Assembly: GCF_036227605.1 (NCBI RefSeq)
Contig: NZ_CP109487.1
Location: forward strand, 8,853,001-8,917,000
Source: Streptomyces sp. NBC_01439
GTDB lineage: Bacteria; Actinomycetota; Actinomycetes; Streptomycetales; Streptomycetaceae
DNA length: 64,000 nucleotides
Direction: 5' to 3'
Part shown: positions 50,459 to 60,700 of the stretch, one piece after another
Layout of the letters: every line of letters starts with the position of its first letter
Numbering within the stretch: the stretch's first letter is position 1
The notes under the pieces: generated by a model
What the model saw: the letters and a program-made list of their open reading frames with translations, nothing else
Databases searched by the model: none
What the model was told of the DNA's origin: nothing
Position numbers and translations under genes: made by a program

Positions 50459-50803
50459 ATGCTGATCGGCGAACTGTCCCGGCGCACCGGCGTCAGCTCC
50501 CGGCTGCTGCGCTACTACGAGGCGCAGGGGCTCCTCGACGCGGAGCGCGGCCCGAACGGATACCGCGACTACACGGCGGATTCCGTGGCCGCCGTGCGCA
50601 AGGTGCGCGCCCTGCTCGCGGCCGGCCTGTCCACCGAGGTGATCCGCGCGGTGCTGCCGTGCGTGCGGGGCGAGGGGGTGCGCTTCGCCTGGTGCGAGGA
50701 GATCCGGGCCGTCCTCGACGGGGAACTGGCCGCCATGGACGCGCGCATCGAGGGCCTGCGGCACAGTCGAGCCGCCCTGGCCGGCTACCTGGAGCAGCCC
50801 TGA
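50459..50803 (+). CDS. MerR-family transcriptional regulator
   Basis: 114 residues. The N-terminal winged helix is MLIGELSRRTGVSSRLLRYY, GLLDAERGPNGYRDYTADSV, then helices VRALLAAGLSTEVIRAVLPC, ending with a coiled-coil dimer helix. There is no long effector domain, so it is of the short redox or drug-sensing kind; Cys residues in LPCVRG and FAWCEE could sense. It is divergent from the FMN reductase. The ATG at 50459 follows AGAGG. Confidence 0.9.
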   Translation: MLIGELSRRTGVSSRLLRYYEAQGLLDAERGPNGYRDYTADSVAAVRKVRALLAAGLSTEVIRAVLPCVRGEGVRFAWCEEIRAVLDGELAAMDARIEGLRHSRAALAGYLEQP

Positions 50804-50819
50804 GCGCCCCTGAGCAGCC

Positions 50820-50856
50820 CTGAGCCCCGCCCCCGGGGAAGTGGGGCGGGGCTCAG
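50820..50856. terminator. Convergent hairpin terminator (MerR/DoxX genes)
   Basis: CTGAGCCCCGCCCC (50820-50833) and GGGGCGGGGCTCAG (50843-50856) are perfect 14-bp complements around a 9-base loop. It sits between converging gene ends at 50803 and 50877, so it can act both ways. Three near-repeats of CCCTGAGC precede it. Confidence 0.85.
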
Positions 50857-50876
50857 GGGGAGCGGGGGGCACGGCC

Positions 50877-51326
50877 TCAGGCGGCGGCTGGCCGGGGTCG
50901 CTGCTCGTTCTCCGCGGTCCGGTTCCCCCGGGCGGGCAGGAGCCGGTCCAGGGCGAAGGCACCCGGGCCGGTGAAGACGAGCAGGAGGAAGGCCCAGCAG
51001 TACATCGCGGAGGACTCGCCGCTGTTCTGGATCGGGAAGAGGGCGTCCGGCTGGTGGGCCGTGAAGTAGGCGTACGCCATCGAGCCGGAGGCGAGGAAGG
51101 CCGCGCTGCGGGTCCCGGCGCCGAGCAGCACCAGGGCGCCGGCGACGAGCTGGATCACCGCCGCGTACCAGCCCGGCCAGGTCCCGAAGGGGACCGTACC
51201 GCCGCCGTGCGCGCCGCCGAGGACGCCGAAGAGGGAAGCGGCGCCGTGGCAGGCGAACAGGAGGCCGGTGACGATCCGGAAGAGGCCCAGGGCGTAGGGC
51301 CGGGCGGCGTTCAGACGTTCCGTCAT
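50877..51326 (-). CDS. DoxX-family membrane protein
   Basis: 149 residues with four membrane segments: LGLFRIVTGLLFACHGAAS, WYAAVIQLVAGALVLLGAGT, FLASGSMAYAYFTAHQPDAL and YCWAFLLLVFTGPGAFALD. RIVTGLLFACHG is a clear DoxX signature. DoxX proteins act with redox partners in membrane thiol or superoxide handling in actinobacteria. It is on the same strand as, and just downstream of, the PPTase gene. Confidence 0.88.
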   Translation of the reverse strand: MTERLNAARPYALGLFRIVTGLLFACHGAASLFGVLGGAHGGGTVPFGTWPGWYAAVIQLVAGALVLLGAGTRSAAFLASGSMAYAYFTAHQPDALFPIQNSGESSAMYCWAFLLLVFTGPGAFALDRLLPARGNRTAENEQRPRPAAA

Positions 51327-51384
51327 GGGGAGACCCTTCTCAGGTAACGGGGACGTGGGGCGGGGAGCGAGCGGGAGAGGACCG

Positions 51385-52098
51385 TCAGCCGGTCCACAGG
51401 GCCAGGGCGGCGGCCTCGCCGGTGGACACCGGCAGGTCGTACACCTGGGGTTTGGCGGTGGGCGCCGGTTCCGCGGCCGTGCCCACGTGGGGCTGGCGCG
51501 TGCCGTGCGCCGGGCCCTGCCCGGTGGACTTCAGCACGGCCTCCTTGCGCGTCCAGCAGCGGGCGAAGGCGGCCGCCCGGGCGGGCCGGGGCAGGGCCAG
51601 CAGTGCGGCGCGTTCGTCCTCGTGCAGGTCGGCCATGGTCTCGTGCACCAGGGCGTCCGAGGGCAGGCCCTCCACGTCGACGCCCACGGGTACGGGAGCG
51701 ACCGCGACCAGGTCGCCCGCGCGCGCCAGGGAGAAGTGGACGGGGCGGCCCGGCAGGTAGGGGCGCCCGTGCGGACCGCCGCACGTGGCGCACGGTTCCC
51801 GGTCGATGATGAGGCGCGCCGGCGGAGTTCCGAGCACGGTGCCCAGGACGTCCCGCAGGCAGACGTGCGCGACCAAGAAGCGGTCCACGTCCGCGAACCG
51901 CCGGAAACGGTCCGCCCGCAGGGACTCGGTACGGTCGAGCTCGCCCCGCCGGGCCGTGGCGGCCGCCGCTTTCTCCGCCACCGAAGCCGCCCACACGCGG
52001 GTCTGCCCGGGCAGGGCCACCGGCAGCGGCACGGGATACACGGGCGGTACGTGCGCGGCGGCCACCCGCGGTCGGGCCCGGAGCGGGGCCGGTCTCAC
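51385..52098 (-). CDS. Sfp-type 4'-phosphopantetheinyl transferase
   Basis: 237 residues. It transfers phosphopantetheine from CoA to carrier domains of the NRPS. The magnesium-binding segment is VGVDVEGLPSD and the family motif is FARCWTRKEAVLKSTGQG, both complete. The GTG at 52098 overlaps the stop of dhbB in GTGA, so it is in the DHB operon and translationally coupled. Placement shows that the cluster brings its own activating enzyme. Confidence 0.93.
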   Translation of the reverse strand: MRPAPLRARPRVAAAHVPPVYPVPLPVALPGQTRVWAASVAEKAAAATARRGELDRTESLRADRFRRFADVDRFLVAHVCLRDVLGTVLGTPPARLIIDREPCATCGGPHGRPYLPGRPVHFSLARAGDLVAVAPVPVGVDVEGLPSDALVHETMADLHEDERAALLALPRPARAAAFARCWTRKEAVLKSTGQGPAHGTRQPHVGTAAEPAPTAKPQVYDLPVSTGEAAALALWTG

Positions 52099-52727
52099 AG
52101 CTGCGCGCAGACCCGGTCGGCCGTGGTGACCACGGCGCAGCGGCCCGCCGCCCACTCCAGGGCCATCCGGTGCTCGCGTTCGGAGAAGTCGGCGACGGCG
52201 TCGGCGACCACGAAGGCCTGGACGTCCTGCATCCAGGCGTCGCAGGCCGTCATCAGCACGCCGATGTGGGCGTACACGCCGGTGATCACCAGCTGGTCCC
52301 GGCCCGTCGCGCGCAGCCGTTCCAGGAGGTCGGTCCGGACGAAGGCGCTGTACTTCCACTTCGTGAGCACCGTGTCGTCCGGCCCCGGCGCCACGGCGGC
52401 GGGGATCGCGGCGGCCGTCGGGTCGGCGGGCAGACCGGGTCCCCAGAAGTCCTGCTGCAGCCCGCGCTCGGCCGGGCTCTGACCGCCGGGCTGCGCGGTG
52501 TACAACACGGGCACCCCGGCCCGGCCCGCCTCCTTCTTCAGCCGCGCGACCTGCTGGAGCATGCCGGTGACGGGCTGTGCGTCCGTGTCGAAGGCCGACA
52601 GGAAGTAGTTCTGCAGGTCGTGGACGAGCAGGACCGCACGGTCCGGATGCACCGTCCAGTCGACGCGGTTGGCCGGCAGCTCCTCGGCGGTCGGCAGCGG
52701 GTAGGGGGCGATGGCGGGCAGGGCCAT
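52095..52727 (-). CDS. dhbB: Isochorismatase (DhbB/EntB-like), without aryl carrier domain
   Basis: A 210-residue isochorismatase that turns isochorismate into 2,3-dihydro-2,3-dihydroxybenzoate and pyruvate. The catalytic Asp is in LLVHDLQNYFLSAFD, Lys in LTKWKYSAF. The usual nucleophile-Cys position lies in ITGVYAHIGVLMTACDA, where EntB-type enzymes also lack Cys. The EntB/DhbB C-terminal aryl carrier (about 75 residues with a GGxS) is absent: the protein stops at TTADRVCAQL. The carrier must therefore be elsewhere, probably at the start of the NRPS beyond the right edge. It overlaps the PPTase start by four bases. Confidence 0.93.
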   Translation of the reverse strand: MALPAIAPYPLPTAEELPANRVDWTVHPDRAVLLVHDLQNYFLSAFDTDAQPVTGMLQQVARLKKEAGRAGVPVLYTAQPGGQSPAERGLQQDFWGPGLPADPTAAAIPAAVAPGPDDTVLTKWKYSAFVRTDLLERLRATGRDQLVITGVYAHIGVLMTACDAWMQDVQAFVVADAVADFSEREHRMALEWAAGRCAVVTTADRVCAQL

Positions 52728-52739
52728 GGGTTCATCCGT

Positions 52740-54467
52740 TCAGTGCTGGTGGGGCGGTACGGGGACGGGGGCGGCGGCGGCCGGGGTGGCGGGTGCGGCG
52801 GTGCGCAGGTCCCGTTTGGAGACCTTGCCCACGCCGGTCTTGGGGAAGGCGGCGACGAACTCCACCCGGTCCGGCACCTTGTACGCCGCGAGGCCGCGCT
52901 CCCGAACGAACTTCTTCACTGCGGCGGGCCGCAGTTCTCCTGCGCCCTCGCGCAGGATCACGTAGGCACAGGTGCGTTCGCCGAGATAGGGGTCCGGTTC
53001 GCCGACCACGTTGGCGTCGTGGACGGCCGGATGCGCCAGGATGTGGTTCTCCACCTCCTCCGCCGCGATCTTCTCCCCGCCCCGGTTGATCTGGTCCTTG
53101 GCGCGTCCCTCGACGACCAGGTGCCCGGTGGGCGTCATCCGGACGATGTCTCCGGTCCGGTAGAAACCGTCCGCGGTGAACGACCGGGCGTTGTGCTCGG
53201 GCGCGTTCCAGTACCCGCGGATGGTGTAGGGGCCGCGGGTCAGCAGGTGGCCGGACTCGCCGGGGAGCACCTCGCGGTCCTCGTCGTCGACGATCCGGAT
53301 CTCGTCGTCGGGGGAGATCGGCCTGCCCTGGGTGGTGACGACGGTCTCCTCGGGGTCGTCGAGGCGGGTGTAGTTCACCAGCCCCTCCGCCATCCCGAAC
53401 ACCTGCTGGAGGGTGCAGCCCAGGCCCGGCCGGACCCGGCGGGCGGCCTCCTCGCTGAACTTTGCGCCGCCCACCAGCAGGACGTCCAGGCTGCCGAGGT
53501 CCCGGTCGGTGCGCGCGGCCGCCTCCGTCCAGAGCAGGGCCAGCGGAGGTACCAGGCCGGTGATCGTCACGCCCTCGGACTCGATCAGCGGGAAGGCGAC
53601 GTCGGGTACCGGCTGCGGGCACAGCACCACCCGGCCCCCCGCGTACAGGGCGCCCAGTGAACCGGGCGAGGACAGCGGAAAGTTGTGGGCGGCGGGCAGG
53701 GCCACCAAGTACACCGAGTCGGCGTCCACCGCGCAGATCTCGTTCGAGGCCCACAGCGAGTAGATGTAGTCGTCGTGGGTGCGCGGGATCAGCTTGGGCA
53801 CACCGGTGCTGCCGCCGGAGAGCTGGAGGAAGGCGAGGTCGTGCGGGGCGGGTCCGGGGCCGAGCCCTCCGGCGGGTACGTCCAGCGGGACCTCGGACAG
53901 CGCCGTGAAGTCACCCGGGTCGGCGGCCGCGACGAACACCTCGCGCAGTCCGGGGACTTCGGCGCGGACGGCGGCGGCGAGCTCGCGGTAGTCGTAGCCG
54001 CCGTGCACCGCGGGGATCACGTACGCCGCCGCCCCGGTGAAGGAGCAGAAGTAGGAGATCTCGGTGCGGCGGTGCGCCGGCAGGGCGAAGACGGGCAGGG
54101 CGCCGATCCGGAAGAGCGCGAAGACGACCTCGAAGAACTCGGCGGTGTTGGGTAGTTGTACGACCACCTTGTCGCCGGGGGCGATGCCGCGCGCGGTGAG
54201 GCCCGCGGCCATCCGGTCGGCCCGCGCGTCGAGTTCGCCGTAGCTCCAGGTGCGCCGGCCGCCGTCCGGGCCGCCGTCCGGGCCGCCGGCCGGGTCCACG
54301 AGGGCGATCCGGTCGGGGTGGGCCGCGGCCCGCTCCCGCAGTACGGATCCGAAGGTCTCGCCCCGCCACCAGCCGGCCGCCCGGTAGCGCTCGGCGAACT
54401 CGGCGGGCCAGGGCCGCCACGCGGCGGCCGCTGCTGCGGAGCCGTGGTCGTCGTGGGGGTGGCTCAC
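52740..54467 (-). CDS. dhbE: 2,3-dihydroxybenzoate-AMP ligase (DhbE/EntE-like)
   Basis: A 575-residue stand-alone adenylating enzyme that activates DHB and loads it on an aryl carrier. The A3 core is [20 protein letters not shown], the aryl-acid pocket includes [19 protein letters not shown], then [13 protein letters not shown] in FYRTGDIV, and the A10 Lys in [22 protein letters not shown] is typical for DHB/salicylate ligases. The GTG at 54467 overlaps the dhbC stop (GTGA), giving operon coupling. It is 12 bases before dhbB. Confidence 0.95.
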   Translation of the reverse strand: MSHPHDDHGSAAAAAAWRPWPAEFAERYRAAGWWRGETFGSVLRERAAAHPDRIALVDPAGGPDGGPDGGRRTWSYGELDARADRMAAGLTARGIAPGDKVVVQLPNTAEFFEVVFALFRIGALPVFALPAHRRTEISYFCSFTGAAAYVIPAVHGGYDYRELAAAVRAEVPGLREVFVAAADPGDFTALSEVPLDVPAGGLGPGPAPHDLAFLQLSGGSTGVPKLIPRTHDDYIYSLWASNEICAVDADSVYLVALPAAHNFPLSSPGSLGALYAGGRVVLCPQPVPDVAFPLIESEGVTITGLVPPLALLWTEAAARTDRDLGSLDVLLVGGAKFSEEAARRVRPGLGCTLQQVFGMAEGLVNYTRLDDPEETVVTTQGRPISPDDEIRIVDDEDREVLPGESGHLLTRGPYTIRGYWNAPEHNARSFTADGFYRTGDIVRMTPTGHLVVEGRAKDQINRGGEKIAAEEVENHILAHPAVHDANVVGEPDPYLGERTCAYVILREGAGELRPAAVKKFVRERGLAAYKVPDRVEFVAAFPKTGVGKVSKRDLRTAAPATPAAAAPVPVPPHQH

Positions 54468-55669
54468 AGTTCGGCTCCGACGGCCTGCAGGAAGGTGCGG
54501 AACTTCGCCGCGGTCTCCGCGGTCTCGGCATCGGGATCGGAAGCGGAGACGATCCCCGCCCCGGCGTACAGGCGCAGCCGGTTGTCCTCGGCCTCGGCGC
54601 AGCGGATCGTGACGACCCACTCGCCGTCGCCGGTGCCGTCCTCCCAGCCGATCATGCCGGTGAAGAAGCCGCGGTCGAAGGGCTCGGTCTCTTCGATGAC
54701 CTTGCGGGCCACGTCGGTCGGACTGCCGCAGACGGCCGGGGTCGGGTGGAGGCTGGAGGCGATCTCCAGAGCGGAGACGTCGGGCTGGGCGAGCACTCCG
54801 GTCACGGTGGTGGACAGGTGCCACATGGTGGCCGTACGGAGCAGGGTGGGGCGCTCCGGGACGTCGAGGGAGCTGCAGTACGGGGCCATGGCCTGGTGCA
54901 CCGCGTCGACGACGACGGCGTGCTCGTGCAGGTCCTTGGCGGACTGGAGCAGGGCGGCGGCCCGGCGGACGTCCTCGGCGAGGTCCGCGCTGCGCGGGGT
55001 CGACCCGGCCAGCGGATTGGAGATGAGCCGGTCGCCCCGGCGGGACAGCAGCAGTTCGGGGCTGGCGCCGAGCAGGTTGCGGCCGGGGCCGGTGGGGAGC
55101 GCGAAGGTGTAGCCGGAGGGGTCACGGCGGGCGAGCCGCTGGACCATGGCGGGTATGTCCAGTGGTCTGTCGGAGGCGAGTTCCAGGGTCCGGGCCAGTA
55201 CGACCTTGCTGAACTCCCCCTGCCACATCCGGTCGACGGCCGCGGACACGCCCTTGGCGTAGACGTCCGGCTCGGGGACGGAGGCGATGGCCCAGTCGGC
55301 GGGCGCCGGCCCGGCGGCGGGCAGGGCGATCAAGGGGTCCGAGGCCAGCGGCGGGCCGCTGCGCAGGGACTCCGGCACGACGAGGGCGGCGCGCGCGTCC
55401 GGGGCGAAGGGGATCGCGCCGATCACCACGGGGTAGGGGTGCCCGGCCCGCCGGGCCTCGGCCAGGGCCTGGGCGACGCGGTGCGGCAGGGGTTCGGCGG
55501 AGTGGGCGACCTCCTGACGGATGCCCTGGGCCAGCAGCGTCCGGGTGGGCGTCGCGAGGAACCGGGCTCCGCCGCGGTAGGCGTCGAGCAGCGTGGTGGC
55601 GGCGCCGACGGAGGGGTGTACCGGATCGGCCGGTGCGGGGGGCGTGGCGACTTGGTGGACCGTCGGCAC
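54464..55669 (-). CDS. dhbC: Isochorismate synthase (DhbC/EntC-like)
   Basis: A 401-residue chorismate-utilising enzyme that makes isochorismate, the first step to DHB. The family segments are [40 protein letters not shown], the active-site stretch [42 protein letters not shown] and [16 protein letters not shown]. All are as in EntC/DhbC. The GTG at 55669 follows GAGGAG. It is in the iron-boxed operon dhbA-C-E-B-PPTase. A 174-base GC/GT-rich stretch (55670-55843) lies between it and dhbA. Confidence 0.96.
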   Translation of the reverse strand: MPTVHQVATPPAPADPVHPSVGAATTLLDAYRGGARFLATPTRTLLAQGIRQEVAHSAEPLPHRVAQALAEARRAGHPYPVVIGAIPFAPDARAALVVPESLRSGPPLASDPLIALPAAGPAPADWAIASVPEPDVYAKGVSAAVDRMWQGEFSKVVLARTLELASDRPLDIPAMVQRLARRDPSGYTFALPTGPGRNLLGASPELLLSRRGDRLISNPLAGSTPRSADLAEDVRRAAALLQSAKDLHEHAVVVDAVHQAMAPYCSSLDVPERPTLLRTATMWHLSTTVTGVLAQPDVSALEIASSLHPTPAVCGSPTDVARKVIEETEPFDRGFFTGMIGWEDGTGDGEWVVTIRCAEAEDNRLRLYAGAGIVSASDPDAETAETAAKFRTFLQAVGAEL

Positions 55670-55843
55670 GGTGACTCCTCTTCAGGGTGGGGGCAGGTGC
55701 GGGGCAGGTGGGTGCGGCCGGGCGGTCGCCGGCTGCGGGGAAGTGCGCAGGTGCGGGGCGGTGCGCGTGGCGCGGGTGGTGCGGGTGGTGTGCGTGGCGC
55801 GGGGATCGTGCGTGGTGCGCGGGCCGGAGGGGCTGCCGCGGGG

Positions 55844-56677
55844 TCAGCGCAGCGTGGCTCCGCCGTCCACGTAGAGGTCCTGCATGGTGATGTGGCGCGC
55901 TTGGTCCGAGGCGAGGAACACGACGGCGTCGGCGATGTCCTGCGGGTCGGCGATCCGGCCCAGCGGGATTCCCGTCCGGTAGCTGGCGAGGTCCCCGTCC
56001 AGCACCCGGGCGGGCGCCTGCGGGTCGGTCCAGAGCCCCCACTGCATGGGGGTGTCGGTGGAGCCGGGTGCCACGATGTTGCAGCGCACCCCGCTGCGGG
56101 CGTACTCCAGCCCCAGACACTTGGTGAACATGACGGCCGCGGCCTTCGAGGCGGCGTACGCTGCCATGCCGGTGCGCGGGATCCCGGCGGCGTTGGAGGC
56201 GACGGTGACCACGCTGCCGCAGCCGCGGGCCGCCATGGCGGGGACGACGGCGCGGGAGGTGAAGAAGACGCCCTGGACGTTGACCGCGAAGGTGGCCGCC
56301 CAGTCGTCGTCCGTCAGTTCCGCGACCGGTGCGGTGCGCAGGACCCCGGCCACGTTCACCAGGATGTCGATCGGGCCGAGTTCCCGCCCGATCTGCCCGA
56401 CGGTCCGGTCGACGGCCGCCGGGTCGGTGACGTCGAGTTCGTAGGCGCGGACGGCCCCGTCGCCGGAGGCCGGCGCCAGCCCGGCCTCCGGGTCCAGTTC
56501 AGCCGCCAGTGCGATGACGGCCTTCGCCGAGACGTCCGTCGCCGCGACGGTGGCGCCGAGGCGGAACAACGTACGGACGACGGCCTCGCCGATGCCCTGG
56601 CCCGCACCGGTGACGAGCGCGACCTTGCCGGTGAATCCGCTGGTCCCGGAAATGCCGGGCGCACGGTGGTCGGACAT
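55844..56677 (-). CDS. dhbA: 2,3-dihydro-2,3-dihydroxybenzoate dehydrogenase (DhbA/EntA-like)
   Basis: A 277-residue short-chain dehydrogenase that completes DHB by NAD-dependent oxidation. The Rossmann loop is [16 protein letters not shown], then NVAGVL, catalytic Ser in [15 protein letters not shown], and Tyr-x3-Lys in [11 protein letters not shown]. The ending [19 protein letters not shown] is the EntA style. It is the first gene of the DHB operon, with an iron box 20 bases upstream of its ATG. Some SDRs look alike, but the operon decides the assignment. Confidence 0.93.
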   Translation of the reverse strand: MSDHRAPGISGTSGFTGKVALVTGAGQGIGEAVVRTLFRLGATVAATDVSAKAVIALAAELDPEAGLAPASGDGAVRAYELDVTDPAAVDRTVGQIGRELGPIDILVNVAGVLRTAPVAELTDDDWAATFAVNVQGVFFTSRAVVPAMAARGCGSVVTVASNAAGIPRTGMAAYAASKAAAVMFTKCLGLEYARSGVRCNIVAPGSTDTPMQWGLWTDPQAPARVLDGDLASYRTGIPLGRIADPQDIADAVVFLASDQARHITMQDLYVDGGATLR

Positions 56678-56696
56678 GCCGCCCCCTCCTCAATTC

Positions 56697-56715
56697 TTAG
56701 GTAAGCCTAACCTAA
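56697..56715 (-). promoter_or_regulatory. Iron box at the DHB operon promoter
   Basis: TTAGGTAAGCCTAACCTAA matches the 19-bp DmdR1/IdeR consensus at 17 positions, the best box in the window. It lies 20 bases before the dhbA start, in the 55-base gap after the siderophore-interacting protein gene. Iron-loaded repressor there would switch off dhbA-C-E-B-PPTase. Confidence 0.9.
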
Positions 56716-56732
56716 TTAAATGCTGAACGGCA

Positions 56733-57611
56733 CTACGTGGCGGCTGCGTTGTCCGCGGGGGCCGCGTCCTCGTCCTCGTCGTCCAGCGGCTCGTGGTGGT
56801 CGAGGCCCGCGACACCGCGCTTCCAGAAGCCGTCCACGTCCGTGTACTGACGGTTCAGGCCCAGTTCCCGGTGCAGGTAGCGGCGGATCGGCCGCAGCTC
56901 CCCGGCCTCCCCGGCGATCCAGACGAAGGGCAGGCCCGGCAGGAAGTCCACGCCCCGTACGGCCTCGTCCAGGAAGTCGCCCTCGCCGTGCGCGAGGCCG
57001 TCCCGGTGCAGCCAGACGATCTCGGCGTCGGCCCGGGTCGGCAGTTCCTCCTCCTCGCCCGCGTCGTCGACGAGGAGGAAGACCTTGGCGGGAACCCCTT
57101 GCGGCAGGTCCTCCAGCATCCGGGCGACGGCCGGCAGGGCCGTCTCGTCGCCCGCGAACAGGTACCAGTCGAACTCCCACGGAACCACGATCGAACCGCG
57201 CGGCCCCGCCACACCGAGCCGCATCCCCGGCTCCGCCCGCTCCGCCCACCGCGCTGCCACGCCGTGGCAGTGCAGGACGAAGTCCAGGTCCAGCTCACCG
57301 GCCACGGGGTCGAAGCAACGGGTGGTGTAGTCGCGGGAGATCGCGAACGGCGGCTCCGCCGGGAACTCCAGCCCGTCGCCGTCGTCCGCCACCCGTGGCA
57401 GTACGAGCCGTCCAGTGCCCGGCTCGGGGAAGAACACCTTCACGTGATCGGCGGGGGAGCGGTCGACGAAGCCGTCGAGCTCCGGTCCGCCGAGGGTGAC
57501 GCGGACCATCCGCGCCGTCACCCGGCGCACGCGCAGCACCTCCAGGGTGCGCACCGCGATGTCGTGGTGGACGACGTCTATGCGGGGCCCGGGGCGGGGG
57601 CCGTTGGTCAT
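56733..57611 (-). CDS. Siderophore-interacting protein (ferric-siderophore reductase, ViuB type)
   Basis: A 292-residue FAD-binding ferredoxin-reductase-like protein. ISRDYTTRCFDPVAGELDLD is the FAD motif, DWYLFAGDETALPAVARML the NAD(P)H segment, and FVWIAGEAGELRPIRRYLHR the closing signature. It would release iron from imported ferric siderophore. An acidic tail (DDEDEDAAPAD) ends it. The ATG at 57611 follows GAGGAAGAGAG. It lies between the NRPS gene and the DHB operon, with its own upstream hairpin after the NRPS. Confidence 0.92.
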   Translation of the reverse strand: MTNGPRPGPRIDVVHHDIAVRTLEVLRVRRVTARMVRVTLGGPELDGFVDRSPADHVKVFFPEPGTGRLVLPRVADDGDGLEFPAEPPFAISRDYTTRCFDPVAGELDLDFVLHCHGVAARWAERAEPGMRLGVAGPRGSIVVPWEFDWYLFAGDETALPAVARMLEDLPQGVPAKVFLLVDDAGEEEELPTRADAEIVWLHRDGLAHGEGDFLDEAVRGVDFLPGLPFVWIAGEAGELRPIRRYLHRELGLNRQYTDVDGFWKRGVAGLDHHEPLDDEDEDAAPADNAAAT

Positions 57612-57650
57612 GATGACGCTCTCTCTTCCTCGAAGGGGACGTGGAGGGGA

Positions 57651-57694
57651 GGGGTGCGGGTGGGGGCGTCGCACAGCGCCCCCACCCGCACCCC
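57651..57694 (-). terminator. Strong hairpin terminator after the NRPS gene
   Basis: GGGGTGCGGGTGGGGGCG (57651-57668) and CGCCCCCACCCGCACCCC (57677-57694) are perfect 18-bp complements around an 8-base loop. It starts 7 bases past the NRPS stop on the minus strand and before the SIP start at 57611. It should separate the two transcripts. Confidence 0.88.
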
Positions 57695-57700
57695 GGCGGG

Positions 57701-60700
57701 TCAGTCCCGGGCGGTCGGACCGGCCGACGCCAGCGCACGCGCCAGCACCGGGCCGATCTGCGCCAGGACCGCGGGCGACATCAGGTCGTCGTGCGAGCAG
57801 TCCAGGACGTGCTCCTCGATCCGCCCGTCCAGGTACGCGGGCCACACCAACCCCGGTGCCTCCGCCGCCGGAGTGGACCGGGACGCGGTGAAGAACAGCA
57901 CGTCACCCCGGTAGCGCAGGGTCCGGCTGCGCGACAGCAGCCGTACGCAGTGCACGTTCGTGTCGACGATCGCCCCCAGCAGCGCCTCGTCGAAGCCGGC
58001 CAACAGGCCCTGGCTGTCGCGGATCGCGCCGACCGCCTGCGCCCGGTCCACCGGAGCGTCTGCCTCCGGCGGGTTGAGCCCGGCCACCGAGAGCAGGAAG
58101 CCGCTCTCCTCGCGCTCGAGGCGCTCGCGCCAGTCCGGGGCGTCGATGTACGACCAGTCCTCGATCTCCGGCGGGTAGGCGTCCAGCAGACCCAGGAAGG
58201 CCACCTCCTCACCGCGCTCCTGGAGCAGCGCGGCCAGTGTCTGCGCCACGGTCCCGCCGAAGGAGTAGCCGAGGAAGTGGTAGGGACCCTCGGGCTGCAC
58301 CGTTCGGATCTCCTCCAGGTACAGCTCCGCCAGGGCGGCCACGTCGGCCACCTCGGGCTGCTCTCCCGCCAGCCCCGGCGACTGGAGCCCGTACACCGGT
58401 CGGTCCGCGTCCAGGTGGCGCAGCAGGCCCGTGTACTGCCAGGCGAAACCGGACGCCGGGTGGAAGCAGAACAGCGGCGCGGCCGTGCCCCGTTCGCGCA
58501 GCGGCATCAGCACCCGCAGCGCGTCCCGGCGGGCGTCCGAGCCGATCCGGGCGGCCAGGTCGGCCACCGTGGGTGCGGCCATCACGGCCCCGACCTGGAC
58601 CGGGGTGCCCAGTTCCGTGCGGATCCGGCCGACCAGCCGCATCGCCAGCAGCGAATGGCCGCCGAGCTCGAAGAAGTTGTCCTCGGCGCCGACCCGCTCC
58701 AGGCCCAGCACGTCCGCGAAGATCGCGCACAGCAGCTCCTCGCGCGCGTCCTTCGGCGCGCGGCCGCCGCCCGCGTCCCCGAAGTCCGGGGCGGGCAGCG
58801 CCGCCCGGTCCACCTTGCCGTTCACCGTCAGCGGCAGCGCCGACAGCTCCACGAAGGCCGACGGAACCATGTACTCCGGGAGCGCGGCCGACAGCCGGGC
58901 CCGCAGGGCGGCCGGCTCGGGGGCCTCCGCGGCCGACGCCACCGTGTAGGCGACCAGCCGCTTGACCCCGGTCGGCCCGGTGTGGACGACCACGGCCGCC
59001 GCCGCGATGCCCGGCTCGGCCGCGACGGCCGACTCGACCTCGCCGAGCTCGATGCGGAAGCCGCGGATCTTGACCTGGTCGTCGGCGCGTCCGAGATAGT
59101 CGATCTGCGCGTCCCCGCGCCAGCGCACCAGGTCGCCCGTGCGGTACATCAGCGTCCCCGGCTCGCCGAACGGGTCGGCGACGAACCGCTCCGCCGTCAG
59201 CGACGGCCGGTCGAAGTAGCCGCGGGCCAGACCCGCGCCCGCGAGGTACAGCTCACCGGCCACACCCACCGGGACCGGCCGCAGCGCGCCGTCGAGCACG
59301 TAGGCCCGGGTGTTGTAGATCGGCCGTCCGACGCACGAGCTGATGCTGTCGTCGACGTCGGCGCCCAGTGCGTTGATCGTGTATTCGGTCGGGCCGTACA
59401 GGTTGTAGCCCATGGTGCCCTCGGTGTGCTTCAGCAGTTCCCAGAGCCCGTCCGGCACCGCTTCGCCGCCCAGCAGGAACAGTGCGGGCCGGTGCCGGTC
59501 CGCGTCCAGCAGACCCGCCTCGACCAGCTGGAGACCGTACGAGGGCGTCACGTTGACTACGTCGATGCCCACCCGGTCGTAGTGCGCCGTCAGGGCCGCC
59601 GGGTCCAGCCGCAGTTCCTCGCCGATGACGTGCACCTCGTGCCCGTTGACCAGCCAGAAGAACTCCTCCCACGACATGTCGAAGGCGAAGGACACGGTGT
59701 GCGCCACCTTCATCCGGCGCCCGCCCGCGAGCGCCACCGCCGGAGCGAAGATCCGCTCCCGGTGGTTGAGGAGCATGTTGGTCAGGCCCGAGTAGGGGAC
59801 CACGACCCCCTTGGGCCGCCCGGTGGAGCCGGAGGTGTAGATGACGTACGCCGGGCGCCGGCCGTCTCTTACCCCCGTCAGCTCCGACTCGCCCAGGGGC
59901 CCGTCCGGCAGTGCCGCCAGCTCGGCCAGCACCGCCGGATCGTCCAGCAGCAGCGCCGGTACGCCCTCCACCACCGGCACCCGGTCCGTCACCGGGGCCG
60001 TCGTGACCAGGCACAGCGGAGCCGCGTCCGCCACCATCGCGCCGAGGCGGTCCACCGGGTGGTCCAGGTCCAGCGGCAGATAGGCCGCGCCGGTCTTCAG
60101 TACGGCGAACAGCGCGACCACGAAGTCGGCCGACCGGGGCAGACCGAGGGCCACCACGGTCTCCGGCCCGGCACCGCGCGCCACCAGGGCCCGGGCCAGC
60201 CGGTTCGCCCGGGCGTCGAGCTCCGCGTAGCTGAGCCGCTGGTCCTCGAAGACCAGGGCCGTCTCCCCGGGGGTCCGGGCGGCCTGTTCGGCGAACAGGT
60301 CGATCACCGTGGTGTCCGGGACCGCGTGGCCGGTGTCGTCACCGGTCGCCAGCAGTTCGGCCCGCTCCACCGGGTCCAGGGTGACCAGCCGGCCCACCGG
60401 GACCGACCCGCCGTCGGCGAGCTGTTCCACCAGCAGCGCGAGCCGGCCCGCCAGGTGCCGGGCGGTGGGCTCGTCGTACAGGTCGGGCCGGTAGCCGAGG
60501 CTCAGCTCCAGGGCCGGGCCGGGGGTGACGGCGAGGGTCAGCGGGTAATGGGTGCCGTCGACGCTGTGCGTCCAGCCGATCGCGTGGGTCGCCACCGCCT
60601 CCTCGCGGGCGGCATCGTTCAGCGGCGTGTTGCGGAACACGTACAGGGTGTCGAAGAGCTGGCCGAGACCGGTCAGCTGCTGGATCGGGCCGAGTCCCAC

